A stretch of 64,000 nt of DNA from Borrelia turicatae 91E135. Lineage in GTDB: Bacteria; Spirochaetota; Spirochaetia; Borreliales; Borreliaceae. Both the position numbers and the translations under genes were made by a program. Below the pieces are notes generated by a model. The model saw only the letters and a program-made list of their open reading frames with translations, ran no database searches and was not told the origin of the DNA. The stretch spans positions 558,001-622,000 of the forward strand of contig NC_008710.1 of assembly GCF_000012085.2 (NCBI RefSeq). Reading direction: 5' to 3'. Shown in pieces: positions 35,724-45,546 of this stretch (positions within the stretch are counted from its first letter, which is position 1; every line of letters starts with the position of its first letter).

Positions 35724-36542
35724 TTGAAAATAGAATTTATAGATGTTTCATTTTCTTATCGTAAGATCAAAGTTTATTTGGACTTGAATTTAGCTTTTTC
35801 AAAGCCACAGACTTACTTGATTCTTGGCAAGAACGGAATGGGAAAAACTACTTTACTTAAGCTTATTAGTGGGCTTTTAAACCCATTAAAAGGAGAAGTT
35901 TTATTTAATTCTTTAAAAGTTTTTCCAAGAAATCCTTTAAATTTAGTGAATTTGTTTTTTGTGCCTGAAGAATTTGATTTACCCAGTGTTTCTTTAAATG
36001 ATTATTATAGGTCTTTGTGTAAGTTTTATCCAAATTTTAGTGAAAAAGATTTTAAAGAGTACTTGTTGAAATTTGAGATAGATATTAATCTAAAGTTTGG
36101 CTCTTCTTCTTACGGCCAAAGAAAAAAGAGTATTATTGCTTTTTCTTTGGCTACAGATGTTCCTATTTTGATATTTGATGAACCAACAAATGGTCTTGAT
36201 ATTGCTTCAAAGAATGTTTTTAGAGATATTATAAGTAATTTTAAAAACAAAATAGTTTTTGTTACAGGGCATAATGTTAGAGATTTAGTAGATATTGTAG
36301 ATCATTTAACCATTATTGGTAATAATAATATTCTTTTTTCGAATTCAGTTTCTTATATTAATAATAGCTATAAAGTTAAGATTGTAGATAAATTAGAAGG
36401 GGAAGAGCTTTATTATGAGAAAGTAAAAGGTGGTTTTAAGGCGCTTTATTTTGAGAGTGGTTTTTGCGATGATAATGTTGACCTTGAGTTTTTCTTTTTA
36501 TATATCACTAGCAATAAATTAAAGGATTTAGCTAATGTTTAG
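35724..36542 (+). CDS. ABC transporter ATP-binding protein
   Basis: Hydrolyses ATP to drive the membrane protein encoded next. Walker A is ILGKNGMGKTTLLKLISGLL, Walker B ILIFDEPTNGLD and the switch His VTGHN. The signature is unusual: SSYGQRKKS replaces LSGGQ. The length of 272 residues is normal for a short exporter-type ATPase with a C-terminal extension. The start is TTG with AGGAGA seven bases upstream. It overlaps the permease gene by 8 bases, so the pair forms one unit. Substrate unknown. Confidence 0.87.
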   Translation: MKIEFIDVSFSYRKIKVYLDLNLAFSKPQTYLILGKNGMGKTTLLKLISGLLNPLKGEVLFNSLKVFPRNPLNLVNLFFVPEEFDLPSVSLNDYYRSLCKFYPNFSEKDFKEYLLKFEIDINLKFGSSSYGQRKKSIIAFSLATDVPILIFDEPTNGLDIASKNVFRDIISNFKNKIVFVTGHNVRDLVDIVDHLTIIGNNNILFSNSVSYINNSYKVKIVDKLEGEELYYEKVKGGFKALYFESGFCDDNVDLEFFFLYITSNKLKDLANV

Positions 36543-37392
36543 TTTAAAAAGATTTTTTTTGTTATTTAATTTTGATTTTGTCTATCATAGAAAATTATAT
36601 TTGTATTTTGTTTTTTCAATTTTTTTAGTTTTTCCTTTAATTTATTTTTTTTTAAAAATTTATGGATTTACTAATTTAATTAATTTTGTCTTTATTAATA
36701 GCAAATTATTTTTTTTCGTTTTGTTTTGTATTGTGTATATTGTGTCAATATACAATATGTTTGATCATTATAAGCCGATTCATGATTTGCTTAAAGATGT
36801 ATTTTATTTATCTCTGCCTGTTTCTACTCTAGAGAGATATTTGTTTGTTTTGGTTAAATTTTTATTTATTTTACCTTTGTTTTTAATTATTTGTTGTTAT
36901 ATAAGTCTAAATTTAACTGTGTTATTGGATAAGAATTTTTTTGTGGGAAATCAAATAAATTATCTTTCCTTATATTTTGTTTTTTCATTTTTTAAAGAGA
37001 CTTGTGTTATCTATTTCGTCGGATTTCCTATATTTTTGTTATCTAGAATTATATTTAAAAATTATCCTTTTTTTAGAGCTATTGTCATTGGAAGCTTGTT
37101 TTTTACATTATTGGTTGTCTTTTTTTATTTTGTTATATTTTTTGTTAATACCTATTTATTTAAAGTTGGGAACGATTTTGGTGGTTGGGGTGAGTATTAT
37201 TTTATTAAATTTATTTGTATGCTTTTTGCAGGATTTATTTATTTTTGTGCATATTTCATTCTTAAAAATTTAGGAAACTTAAATACTAAAGTTAATTTGA
37301 GCATTTTAGCGGGAGTCATATCTTTTTTTGCAGTGTTGTTCTTTTTTTTGTTGGCATTTTTAACTATTTTTGTGTACGTATTTCGTTTTTAA
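36535..37392 (+). CDS. ABC-type membrane protein, partner of the preceding ATPase
   Basis: The protein is 285 residues with six or seven strongly hydrophobic segments (for example LYFVFSIFLVFPLIYFFL, LFFFVLFCIVYIVSIYNMF, VSFFAVLFFFLLAFLTIFVY in part). It is very rich in Phe and has no enzyme motif. Its ATG lies within the end of the ATPase gene, a standard sign of a two-part transporter. It resembles the multi-spanning subunits of ABC-2 type exporters only in general layout. Substrate unknown. Confidence 0.75.
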   Translation: MFSLKRFFLLFNFDFVYHRKLYLYFVFSIFLVFPLIYFFLKIYGFTNLINFVFINSKLFFFVLFCIVYIVSIYNMFDHYKPIHDLLKDVFYLSLPVSTLERYLFVLVKFLFILPLFLIICCYISLNLTVLLDKNFFVGNQINYLSLYFVFSFFKETCVIYFVGFPIFLLSRIIFKNYPFFRAIVIGSLFFTLLVVFFYFVIFFVNTYLFKVGNDFGGWGEYYFIKFICMLFAGFIYFCAYFILKNLGNLNTKVNLSILAGVISFFAVLFFFLLAFLTIFVYVFRF

Positions 37393-37521
37393 GATTTAGT
37401 AGTTATATATTTATTTGAATTGAGTGAATGTTGATTTTCATAGCTACTATTTTTTATTAAAATGATATTTTAAAAGTAATTTTTGTTTATTCATAAATTG
37501 TATTATGTGGGAAATTTATTT

Positions 37522-37590
37522 TTGTAAGGATAAAGAGAATATTATTCTTAAATTTATAAATTTTTTTGTAATTATACATTAACCTTACAA
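37522..37590 (+). promoter_or_regulatory. Inverted repeats in the pyrG leader region
   Basis: TTGTAAGG (37522-37529) and CCTTACAA (37583-37590) are exact inverted copies enclosing a 14-base palindrome AAATTTATAAATTT (37550-37563). They lie about 90-150 bases before the pyrG ATG in a 286-base gap without a gene. This could be an operator pair or an RNA structure. No known riboswitch is recognised. Confidence 0.35.
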
Positions 37591-37678
37591 GATTGTTGTG
37601 GTGTTAAAGATTTTGATTTAATGTGATTTTTAATCATTGGTATTGGTTGTTTAAACTTATTTTTTTTGGAGGATTTTA

Positions 37679-39289
37679 ATGATAGATAATTTAAAAATTT
37701 TGGTGGTAACAGGTGGTGTGATTTCTGGAATAGGTAAAGGAGTTACATCTGCAAGTATCGCACGGTTATTTAAGGATAATTTGAAGATAACACCAATTAA
37801 ATGCGATGGTTATCTAAATACTGACCCTGGTACTATAAATCCTGTTGAGCATGGAGAGGTTTTTGTTCTTGATGATGGTGGAGAGGTTGACATGGATTTT
37901 GGTCATTATGAAAGATTTTTAAATCTGAATTCTAAGTCTAATTGGAATATTACTATGGGTAAAATATATAAGAATATTCTTGAAAATGAGAGGCATGGGA
38001 AATATTTAGGGAGAACTGTACAGCTTATTCCTCATGTTACTGATGAGATTAGGGAGACAATTTTTAAAATTGCCAAAGAAGAGAGCAGTGAACTTCTAGT
38101 AATTGAGATTGGTGGTACTGTAGGGGATATGGAAAATATTTTGTTTATTGAAACAATGAGACAGATAAGATATGAGATTGGGAGTGATAATATTGCTTTT
38201 GTGCACTTAACTTATATTCCAAGTCCTGTTGGAATAAATGAGCAAAAGTCTAAGCCTACTCAGCAGAGTGTAAAGACTTTAAATAAAGCTGGAATTTTTC
38301 CAGATTTAATTATCGCAAGAAGTTCTCAACTCTTAACAAAACAGATGAGACAAAAAATAGCAATGTTTTGTAATGTTGATACTTTATCCATTATTGATAA
38401 TACTGATGTTTCAACTATTTATGAAATACCCATATCTTTTTATAAACAGGGATTACACGAAATTTTGGGTTCAAAGTTAAAAATAAATGTTAAGCCTAAG
38501 GTGGATGGGCTTGAGCGATTAGTAGGTATAATAAAGAGGAATCTTGTTTCTCCTCAAAGGATTGTAAATATTGCTATTTGTGGTAAATATACTGAGCTTG
38601 GTGATTCTTATGCATCAATATTTGAGTCTTTAACCCATGTGTCTGCTAATTTAGATATTTTAGTTAAAACAACTGTAATTGATAGTACTAATTTTGATGA
38701 AAGGATGTTAAAGGGTATAGATGGTATAGTAGTGCCTGGTGGATTTGGGGGGAGAGGATATGCAGGTAAAATTCGTGCAATTAAATATGCTCGTGAGAAT
38801 GATATTCCTTTTCTTGGTATTTGTCTTGGCATGCAACTTGCAGTAATTGAGTTTGCGCGTAATGTTTGTGGAATATTTGATGCTGATACTGAAGAGATTT
38901 TATCTGAAGGTAATTCTATATGCAGTTCTATAACCCCTGTTATTCACTTATTGCCTGAGCAAAAGGAATTTACAGATAAGGGTGCTACAATGCGACTTGG
39001 AGGTTATTCTGTTTTATTAAAGAAAGATACCCTTGCTTTTAAACTTTATGGAAGTGAGATGATCGTTGAAAGATTTAGGCATAGGTATGAAGTTAATAAT
39101 GATTATCTTGATTCGTTTAATAATCATGGACTTATTGTGTCTGGATTTTCTGAAGATTTTCGAATAGTGAAAATAATGGAAATACCAAAGAATAAGTTTT
39201 TTGTGGGTTGTCAATTTCATCCTGAGCTTATTACAAGATTGGAAAATCCGTCTAAGCTTTTTGTAGGTTTAGTAAAAGCATGTCTTTAA
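37679..39289 (+). CDS. pyrG: CTP synthase
   Basis: Makes CTP from UTP, glutamine and ATP. The N-terminal synthetase domain has [40 protein letters not shown] and [14 protein letters not shown]. The C-terminal class I glutaminase has the oxyanion and Cys motif [17 protein letters not shown] and the His-Glu pair in [18 protein letters not shown]. The length of 536 residues is normal. GGAGG precedes the ATG by six bases. Confidence 0.97.
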   Translation: MIDNLKILVVTGGVISGIGKGVTSASIARLFKDNLKITPIKCDGYLNTDPGTINPVEHGEVFVLDDGGEVDMDFGHYERFLNLNSKSNWNITMGKIYKNILENERHGKYLGRTVQLIPHVTDEIRETIFKIAKEESSELLVIEIGGTVGDMENILFIETMRQIRYEIGSDNIAFVHLTYIPSPVGINEQKSKPTQQSVKTLNKAGIFPDLIIARSSQLLTKQMRQKIAMFCNVDTLSIIDNTDVSTIYEIPISFYKQGLHEILGSKLKINVKPKVDGLERLVGIIKRNLVSPQRIVNIAICGKYTELGDSYASIFESLTHVSANLDILVKTTVIDSTNFDERMLKGIDGIVVPGGFGGRGYAGKIRAIKYARENDIPFLGICLGMQLAVIEFARNVCGIFDADTEEILSEGNSICSSITPVIHLLPEQKEFTDKGATMRLGGYSVLLKKDTLAFKLYGSEMIVERFRHRYEVNNDYLDSFNNHGLIVSGFSEDFRIVKIMEIPKNKFFVGCQFHPELITRLENPSKLFVGLVKACL

Positions 39290-39390
39290 TTTTTAAGTCA
39301 TTTTATTTTGATTGGTTTATTTAATGTATTTCATATATTTAGTATAGTTGGTATGTGAATTCTTTTAAGATATTTTGTTAGGGGGATAAG

Positions 39391-39978
39391 ATGAAGGAAA
39401 GTGATATTAAAAAGGCAATTTCGATGAAAAGATTAGTTAAATATTTCTTTGATGAGCTTGAATATAGAATGAAAATACCTTGTCTTAGACCAAATAGTAG
39501 AAGTATGAGTAAAAAGTATATACTTCTTAATCTTTTAAGAAAAATAGCTAATCTGCCATTTAATAAACAATATGAAATTGAAGAACAATTTCCCCTTGAT
39601 ATTTCAGGGAAAGGCATACTTACAGATGCAGTTCTTATTAAGAGATTAGATTATGAGAGGTGTGTTATTACTGGTATTATTGAGGCAAGAGCAGAGCATG
39701 TTGATCTTGAGTATGAACTTAAGCGGTTTGTGATTCGAAGTGGTAAGGTTAATGTTCTTTTTTGGCAACCCAAAAGAACTATTTTAAAGCAAGATGGAGA
39801 CTTAATTATATTAGATGCAGATGATATTTTTAAACTTGATAATGATTTTTATTTGCCAGTGATTAAAGAGAAGTTAGAAAATTTTATTAATATTTTTATG
39901 AAATTTTTCTCTTATGAAGATGTTTTATTTGAGTATAATAAACTGCACGGTAAGTATTCTTTAGTTAAAAATAAGTAA
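39391..39978 (+). CDS. Conserved hypothetical protein, 195 residues
   Basis: I do not recognise it. It has no signal peptide, membrane segment or obvious catalytic motif. The N-terminal third is basic and helical (KKAISMKRLVKYFFDELEYR). The middle is a mixed alpha/beta domain (ILTDAVLIKRLDYERCVITG, IIEARAEHVDLEYELKRFVI, KVNVLFWQPKRTIL). GGGG lies just before the ATG and codon use matches its neighbours, so it is very likely a real gene. A long antisense frame covers its first half but lacks a ribosome site. Confidence 0.72.
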   Translation: MKESDIKKAISMKRLVKYFFDELEYRMKIPCLRPNSRSMSKKYILLNLLRKIANLPFNKQYEIEEQFPLDISGKGILTDAVLIKRLDYERCVITGIIEARAEHVDLEYELKRFVIRSGKVNVLFWQPKRTILKQDGDLIILDADDIFKLDNDFYLPVIKEKLENFINIFMKFFSYEDVLFEYNKLHGKYSLVKNK

Positions 39979-40159
39979 AATTTGTTATTTTTTAATATAT
40001 GCAATTTTCTTGGAGATATGGAGAATATAATTTATATATTAAATTTAATTTTAAAAATTCGTGATAAAATATTTTTTGTCAGTATTTCTTCTTAATTTAT
40101 TATCTTTTAAAGGATCATTAAATTAAGTTGTTTTGATGTTGTTAGAAAATTATTTTTTG

Positions 40160-40168
40160 TGGTAAAAT
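40160..40168 (+). promoter_or_regulatory. Extended -10 element of the chemoreceptor gene
   Basis: TGGTAAAAT ends six bases before the ATG at 40175. TTGTTA lies 18 bases upstream of TAAAAT as a possible -35. Transcription would begin at or next to the A of the ATG, and there is no ribosome site, so the mRNA is probably leaderless. Confidence 0.5.
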
Positions 40169-40174
40169 CTTTTC

Positions 40175-41356
40175 ATGTATAAATTTTCATTTTTTGGTAA
40201 GAAAAAATCTGATATGTCTAATTCATTTAAGAATGAATCTTTGAAAAATATAGAAAATGATAATCAATCTTTAAATATGTGTGAATATAAGGTTCCTGTT
40301 AAAGAGATGATACAAGGATTTTATCATGCTAGGTCTTCTATTAGTAATGTATTAGTTCGTATTGAATTTTTATATAAAAACTTATTCTTTAACTTTGAGA
40401 ATATTGGTAAGATCTTTGAATCGCTTATTGAGAAGACAAATAATGCTCGTAGTCAAGTGAGTGTTATTTTTGAAGATATTGAGAAGAATAATGAAGAAAA
40501 ATTGAAAAGAGTTAGTGCTGTTATTGTAGGTGTGCAAGGAAGTTTGGAGACCATCAATAGTTTTTTAGGTGCAACTAATATGATTTCTCTTAATGCTAAG
40601 CTTGAAGCAGCAAGAGCAAAAGAGTATGGAAAAGGTTTTTCTGTTGTTGCTGATGAGATTAAACGGCTCTCAGATCAGGCAAAGAGTGTTATGAGTATGA
40701 TTTCTGTTAAGGAAATTGAACAAGTATCTAAGGATTTAATTTCTAAAAATATTAAGGAGTTACAATTAGATATTGATAATTTTTTCTCAAATTTGATTGG
40801 AGAGCTTATCTCTCTTGGAGATTTATTTAAACATTTTATTAGTCAGCAAAATGAATTTTCAACGTTAATTGGTGAGCTTGAGAATGTTGAAGCTAGTGTT
40901 TCTTATTTAGCAAGGAATTGTGATTCTTTGTCTAGTTCTGAAATTTTTATGTATTCTAATGATGAATTTTTAAAAGAATTGGAATTTAGCATTTCAGAAC
41001 AGATGTCTTGGATGAGTATCGTAAGAGCAATTGTTGAAAATCAAAAGAGAATGCCCATTCAAACTGATCCTATGAAACATGGATTTGGATTGTTTTATAA
41101 GGGACTTATTCCAAGGGCTTCCAAAGTTAGAGCAGTTTGGGAAGATATTTATTCTTGTTATTTAAATATTCATAAACTTGTTGTTGAGATAGTAAAAGTA
41201 TTTGCACAAGATAGTTCTGATGATATCGATTTGAGGCGCGCAAAGGATTTTTTGGTACAAGCTGAAGGTTTATCAGATGAAATTGTTAGTAAACTTGAAT
41301 CTGTTAAAAAAATAGTGGTTGAATGTGAAAATCAGGGTATTAGTATTTTTGAATAA
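40175..41356 (+). CDS. Soluble chemoreceptor with a CZB-like C-terminus
   Basis: A cytoplasmic methyl-accepting-type protein of 393 residues with no membrane segment. Residues about 124-170 form the kinase-contacting hairpin (LGATNMISLNAKLEAARAKE, YGKGFSVVADEIKRLSDQAK), well conserved. Residues about 275-345 resemble a chemoreceptor zinc-binding (CZB) domain (MSWMSIVRAI, KHGFGLFYKG, YSCYLNIHKLVVEI). The first His appears lost, and the usual Cys in CxFGxW is His (H302). Zinc sensing is therefore uncertain. It corresponds by position to mcp-1 of B. burgdorferi. The ATG lies right after the -10, with no ribosome site. Confidence 0.85.
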   Translation: MYKFSFFGKKKSDMSNSFKNESLKNIENDNQSLNMCEYKVPVKEMIQGFYHARSSISNVLVRIEFLYKNLFFNFENIGKIFESLIEKTNNARSQVSVIFEDIEKNNEEKLKRVSAVIVGVQGSLETINSFLGATNMISLNAKLEAARAKEYGKGFSVVADEIKRLSDQAKSVMSMISVKEIEQVSKDLISKNIKELQLDIDNFFSNLIGELISLGDLFKHFISQQNEFSTLIGELENVEASVSYLARNCDSLSSSEIFMYSNDEFLKELEFSISEQMSWMSIVRAIVENQKRMPIQTDPMKHGFGLFYKGLIPRASKVRAVWEDIYSCYLNIHKLVVEIVKVFAQDSSDDIDLRRAKDFLVQAEGLSDEIVSKLESVKKIVVECENQGISIFE

Positions 41357-41481
41357 TTGTGTAATTCATTATTCTTTTTAATCTTATTTTTTAAGTGGTT
41401 TAAGTTTAATATTTAAAGGTTTATTATATTTAATATTTTGGTTTAGGTTAAGGTATATCTATTAAAAATCAAGTTTTATTT

Positions 41482-41490
41482 TGGTAAAAT
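41482..41490 (+). promoter_or_regulatory. Extended -10 element of dnaE
   Basis: TGGTAAAAT ends ten bases before the dnaE ATG, the same element as at 40160. A start site 6-8 bases downstream would leave a leader of only 2-4 bases, and no ribosome site is present. Confidence 0.48.
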
Positions 41491-41500
41491 AAGTGTAAGT

Positions 41501-44500
41501 ATGGATTTAAAAGTTAAGTTTGTTCATTTGCATGTACATTCAGATTATTCTCTTTTAGATGGAGCGGCCAAGATTACAGATATTGTGGCGAAGGCGAAAA
41601 AATGTAATATGTCCCATATTGCATTAACAGATCATGGCAATCTTTTTGGTGCTATGAAGTTTTATAGAGAAGCAAAAGGGGCAGGAATAAAACCCATCAT
41701 TGGTATGGAAGCTTACATGTCAAGTACCTCAAAGCATATAAAAAAGAATGATGAGCTTGGAAGACCTTATTATCATTTAATTTTTCTTGCAAAGAATGAA
41801 TTAGGCTATAAGAATTTATTGAAATTGACAAGTGTTTCTTATCTTGAGGGATTTTATTATCGTCCAAGGATTGATAAGGAAGATATTGAAAAATATTCTG
41901 AAGGACTTATTTGTACGTCTGCATGTATTGGTGGGATTATTCCTCAATTGATTCTTGCAAATAAATTTGATGATGCAAAGAATGAAATTCTTTGGTTTAA
42001 GAGTGTTTTTGGTGATGATTTTTATCTTGAACTTCAGCGTCATGGGATTAAACAACAGGATATAGTTAATGAAAAATTAGTTGCTTATTCTAGAGAGCTT
42101 AATGTTTCACTGAGTGTATCTAATGATTCTCACTATGTGAATAAAGAAGATGCAACAGCTCAAGATATTATTGTTTGTATTGGAACGGGTGCTAAGAGAA
42201 GTGATCCTAATAGACTTAAAATGGAGACTGATGAGTTTTATCTTAAAACCCAAGAGGAGATGTGTAAACTCTTTAGGGATTTGCCAGAAGCTTTAGCAAA
42301 TACTTTAAAAATTGCTGAAAAATGTAATGAGTTTGAGATTAAATTTCCAGGTCCTATTTTTCCTGAATATCAAGTACCTAGTGAATTTGATACTCTTAGT
42401 CAATATTTAGAGTATTTAACACTTGAAGGTTTAAAGTTTAGATATGCAAATGTAACTGATAGTATTAAAGATCGTGCTTTTTATGAACTCTCAACAATCA
42501 TCAAGATGGGATTTGAAGCGTATTTTTTAATTGTTTGGGATTTTATTAAATTTGCACATGATAATGGTATTCCCGTTGGTCCTGGGCGTGGCTCTGGGGC
42601 TGGTTCTATTGTTGCATATGCTCTTAGAATTACTGATATTGATCCTTTGAAATATAATCTACTTTTTGAGAGATTTTTAAATCCTGAACGTGTGTCCATG
42701 CCTGATTTTGATATTGATTTTTGCTTTGAAGGTAGAGATGAAGTTATAAAGTATGTTACAAGAAAATATGGTGAGGATAAGGTTGCACAGATAATTACTT
42801 TTGGAACCTTAAAGCCTAAGGCTGTATTTAAAGATGTGGGCAGAGTGCTAGATATTCCTTTTACAGAATCTAATGAACTAACTAAGCTTATTCCCGATGG
42901 TCCAAAAGTTTCTTTAAGAGAAGTTTTCAAAGATAAAGCTCTAAAGGCATATTTAAATAAGGGAGTTGTTTATAATGAGTTGATGGAAGCGGCGCTTGTT
43001 CTTGAAGGCATGAATCGATATGTCTCAACTCATGCGGCAGGTATTGTGATTGCTAGAACTCCTTTAACAGATTATGTTCCACTTTATAAGGATTATAAGC
43101 AAAACACAGTTTCTACACAGTATACCATGGACTTGTTAGAAGATTGTGGTCTTGTAAAGATGGATTTTCTTGGACTTAAGACATTGACTTTAATAAAGAA
43201 TGCAGAAAATCTTATTAGGATTACTAATCCTAATTTTAGCATTGCTAATATTTCTGATAGTGATGTTAAGACTTTCAAAATGCTTTCTGAGGGACGTAGT
43301 GCTTCTGTTTTTCAATTTGAATCTGAAGGTATGCAGCAAGTTTTAAGGGAGGCAAAACCTGACAGTATTGAAGATTTAATTGCTTTAAATGCACTCTATC
43401 GACCAGGTCCTATGCAGTTTATACCTCAATTTATTGCGGCTAAGACAGGGACTAAGCGGATTAGATATCCTCATCCAGATTTAAAAGAAGTTTTAAAGCC
43501 AACTTATGGAGTTATTGTTTATCAAGAACAGGTAATGGAAGTTGCAAGGATTATTGGTGGTTTTTCTCTTGGAAAAGCAGATATCTTAAGACGTGCAATG
43601 GGGAAGAAGAAAGAAGATGAGATGAACAAAATGAAGGTCGACTTTATAAAAGGTGCTCTTAGTAAAGGTTATGATGAAACTCTTGCAAATGACATATTTG
43701 AGCTTTTAAAACCCTTCGCTGGTTATGGCTTTAATAAATCTCATGCAGCTGCGTATTCTTTAATAGCTTATCAAACAGCATATCTTAAGGCCAATTATCC
43801 TGAGAATTTTATGGCTGCTAACTTGACAAATGAGATTAATAATACTGAAAAGCTGTCTTATTATATTGAAGAAGCGAAGTCGATGGGGATCAATGTTTTA
43901 AAACCCGATATAAATCAGTCTTTTAAAGAATTTAGTGTAGTGGGATTGAATATTTCTTATGGTCTTAATGGGATTAAGAATATCGGTGGTTTAATAGTTG
44001 ATCTTATAATTACTGAGAGGCAAGAAAATGGTGAATATAAATCTTTTGAAGACTTTATTAGAAGAGTGGATGATAAGGTTATAAATAAAAAATTTCTTGA
44101 GGCTGCAATAAAGTCTGGACTTTTTGACAGTCTTGGTCAAAATAGAAAAACACTTTTTGAAAATCTTGATAAATTAATAGATTTTGTAATAAAAGATAGG
44201 AATGATAAAAAACTTGGTCAGAATAGTTTGTTTGGCTCTATTGGCTCTCAAGACGCTATTCAGCAAAGTTTTAATTATCATGTATTTGAGGAATATTCTT
44301 ATCCTGAACTTTTAAGATTTGAGAGAGAACTTTTAGGTTTTTATGTATCTGGGCATCCTCTTGACCATTATAAACCCGAACTAGAACGCTTTACAAACTT
44401 TAATGTTTTAGAAGATCTTGCTGTGAAAAAAGATACTACTGTTAAATTTGCTGGTAGTTTAAATGTGGTAAGGGTTATTCGTACTAAGAGAAATAATGCT

Positions 44501-44953
44501 AGGATGGCCTTTGGAGTTATTGAAGATTTTAAAGGTGAGATGGACATTATAGTTTTTGCTGCAAGTTATGAAAAATATAATCATTTATTGATTGAAGGTG
44601 ATGTGATTGGTGTTATAGGTAAGCTTAGATTTGAGAGAGATAAATTTTCAATAATTGTTGAAAAAGTTTTAAGTATTGAAGAAATTTCTGTAAATAATGA
44701 GAATAAGATTAATAATCTTCATATTAAATTTTCTAATGAAAGACTCGGTGATTCTCATCTTCTTTATTCTCTAAAGGATAAAATCTTTAATCTTGAAGAT
44801 CATACCGGGTTTTCACATGTTTATCTTTATTTAAAAAATGATGATAAAAGCTTGAAACTTAAAATGGATTTAACCTTAAATTTTAAGCCTGATGAGTTTA
44901 AACTTAATGAGTTAAGATGTCATGAAATAGTGGAGGATATTTGGTTTGATTAG
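41501..44953 (+). CDS. dnaE: DNA polymerase III alpha subunit
   Basis: The replicative polymerase. The N-terminal PHP domain has VHLHVHSDYSLLDGAAKI and ALTDHGNLFGAMKFYREAKG. The palm carries GPGRGSGAGSIVAYALRI and the catalytic acids in MPDFDIDFCFEGRDEV. The fingers include RPGPMQFIPQFI, then YQEQVMEVARIIGGFSLGKA and GYGFNKSHAAAYSLIAYQTA. An OB-fold domain lies near the C-terminus (VKFAGSLNVVRVIRTKRNN). The length of 1150 residues is normal. No separate proofreading domain is inside the chain. Confidence 0.97.
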   Translation: MDLKVKFVHLHVHSDYSLLDGAAKITDIVAKAKKCNMSHIALTDHGNLFGAMKFYREAKGAGIKPIIGMEAYMSSTSKHIKKNDELGRPYYHLIFLAKNELGYKNLLKLTSVSYLEGFYYRPRIDKEDIEKYSEGLICTSACIGGIIPQLILANKFDDAKNEILWFKSVFGDDFYLELQRHGIKQQDIVNEKLVAYSRELNVSLSVSNDSHYVNKEDATAQDIIVCIGTGAKRSDPNRLKMETDEFYLKTQEEMCKLFRDLPEALANTLKIAEKCNEFEIKFPGPIFPEYQVPSEFDTLSQYLEYLTLEGLKFRYANVTDSIKDRAFYELSTIIKMGFEAYFLIVWDFIKFAHDNGIPVGPGRGSGAGSIVAYALRITDIDPLKYNLLFERFLNPERVSMPDFDIDFCFEGRDEVIKYVTRKYGEDKVAQIITFGTLKPKAVFKDVGRVLDIPFTESNELTKLIPDGPKVSLREVFKDKALKAYLNKGVVYNELMEAALVLEGMNRYVSTHAAGIVIARTPLTDYVPLYKDYKQNTVSTQYTMDLLEDCGLVKMDFLGLKTLTLIKNAENLIRITNPNFSIANISDSDVKTFKMLSEGRSASVFQFESEGMQQVLREAKPDSIEDLIALNALYRPGPMQFIPQFIAAKTGTKRIRYPHPDLKEVLKPTYGVIVYQEQVMEVARIIGGFSLGKADILRRAMGKKKEDEMNKMKVDFIKGALSKGYDETLANDIFELLKPFAGYGFNKSHAAAYSLIAYQTAYLKANYPENFMAANLTNEINNTEKLSYYIEEAKSMGINVLKPDINQSFKEFSVVGLNISYGLNGIKNIGGLIVDLIITERQENGEYKSFEDFIRRVDDKVINKKFLEAAIKSGLFDSLGQNRKTLFENLDKLIDFVIKDRNDKKLGQNSLFGSIGSQDAIQQSFNYHVFEEYSYPELLRFERELLGFYVSGHPLDHYKPELERFTNFNVLEDLAVKKDTTVKFAGSLNVVRVIRTKRNNARMAFGVIEDFKGEMDIIVFAASYEKYNHLLIEGDVIGVIGKLRFERDKFSIIVEKVLSIEEISVNNENKINNLHIKFSNERLGDSHLLYSLKDKIFNLEDHTGFSHVYLYLKNDDKSLKLKMDLTLNFKPDEFKLNELRCHEIVEDIWFD

Positions 44954-44964
44954 GAGGATTAGTT

Positions 44965-45537
44965 GTGATAATAGAGACTTTAATTTTGTTTTTAAACATT
45001 TATAGAATTTTAATTTTGATTAGAATTTTTCTTAGTTGGCTTGTATCCTCAGGAATTAATACTAGTGCTTTTTTTAGATTTATATATAATTCAACAGAGC
45101 CATTTTTATCGATTTTTAGAAGGATTCGATTTTTTCGGTTTGGTATATATGATTTTTCACCAATTGCAGCTTTAATTACTCTTTCAATAGTTGAGAGAAT
45201 GTTATCTTACGGTGATTATAAACTTTCTACATTTGTTATATTGTTTATTATTGAAGTTTGGGGGATCTTGAGAAGTGTTTTTTTTGCTCTTATCTTTTTC
45301 TTTGTTTTGAGATTCATATTTTTATTTTTACACTTATTTGATGGTACTGATTTCATGAGAAGCGTTGATTCATTTTTAATGCCCTTGTCTGTTAAGATAA
45401 GCAATATGGTTACAGATAAAAATATGTCTTATACTATTAATTTAATTGTGGCAGGAGCATTGTTGTTGGCATTTATAATCATTTGTGAGCAAGCTATATG
45501 GGCTATTAGTATTCTGGGCTTTTATTTGCCTTTTTAG
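44965..45537 (+). CDS. YggT-family membrane protein
   Basis: A 190-residue inner-membrane protein with two YggT repeats. Each has a hydrophobic helix pair and an RIFLSW- or NP-like turn (IYRILILIRIFLSWLV, then STEPFLSIFRRIRFFRFGIY; second copy VDSFLMPLSVKISNMV). The start is GTG with AGGAGG seven bases upstream, 11 bases after dnaE. YggT proteins have been linked to envelope and osmotic functions, but the activity is not known. It lies between dnaE and recG in one transcript. Confidence 0.8.
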   Translation: MIIETLILFLNIYRILILIRIFLSWLVSSGINTSAFFRFIYNSTEPFLSIFRRIRFFRFGIYDFSPIAALITLSIVERMLSYGDYKLSTFVILFIIEVWGILRSVFFALIFFFVLRFIFLFLHLFDGTDFMRSVDSFLMPLSVKISNMVTDKNMSYTINLIVAGALLLAFIIICEQAIWAISILGFYLPF

Positions 45538-45546
45538 GGATTGTTC

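Noticed and set aside
37393-37678. Possible hidden gene before pyrG
   Set aside because: All frames are broken by stops within short distances; only inverted repeats are seen.
39979-40174. Possible small gene between the 195-residue protein and the chemoreceptor
   Set aside because: No frame with a start, ribosome site and useful length.
42481-42930. 149-residue minus-strand frame opposite dnaE
   Set aside because: It covers the catalytic core of dnaE in antisense and has no supporting signals.
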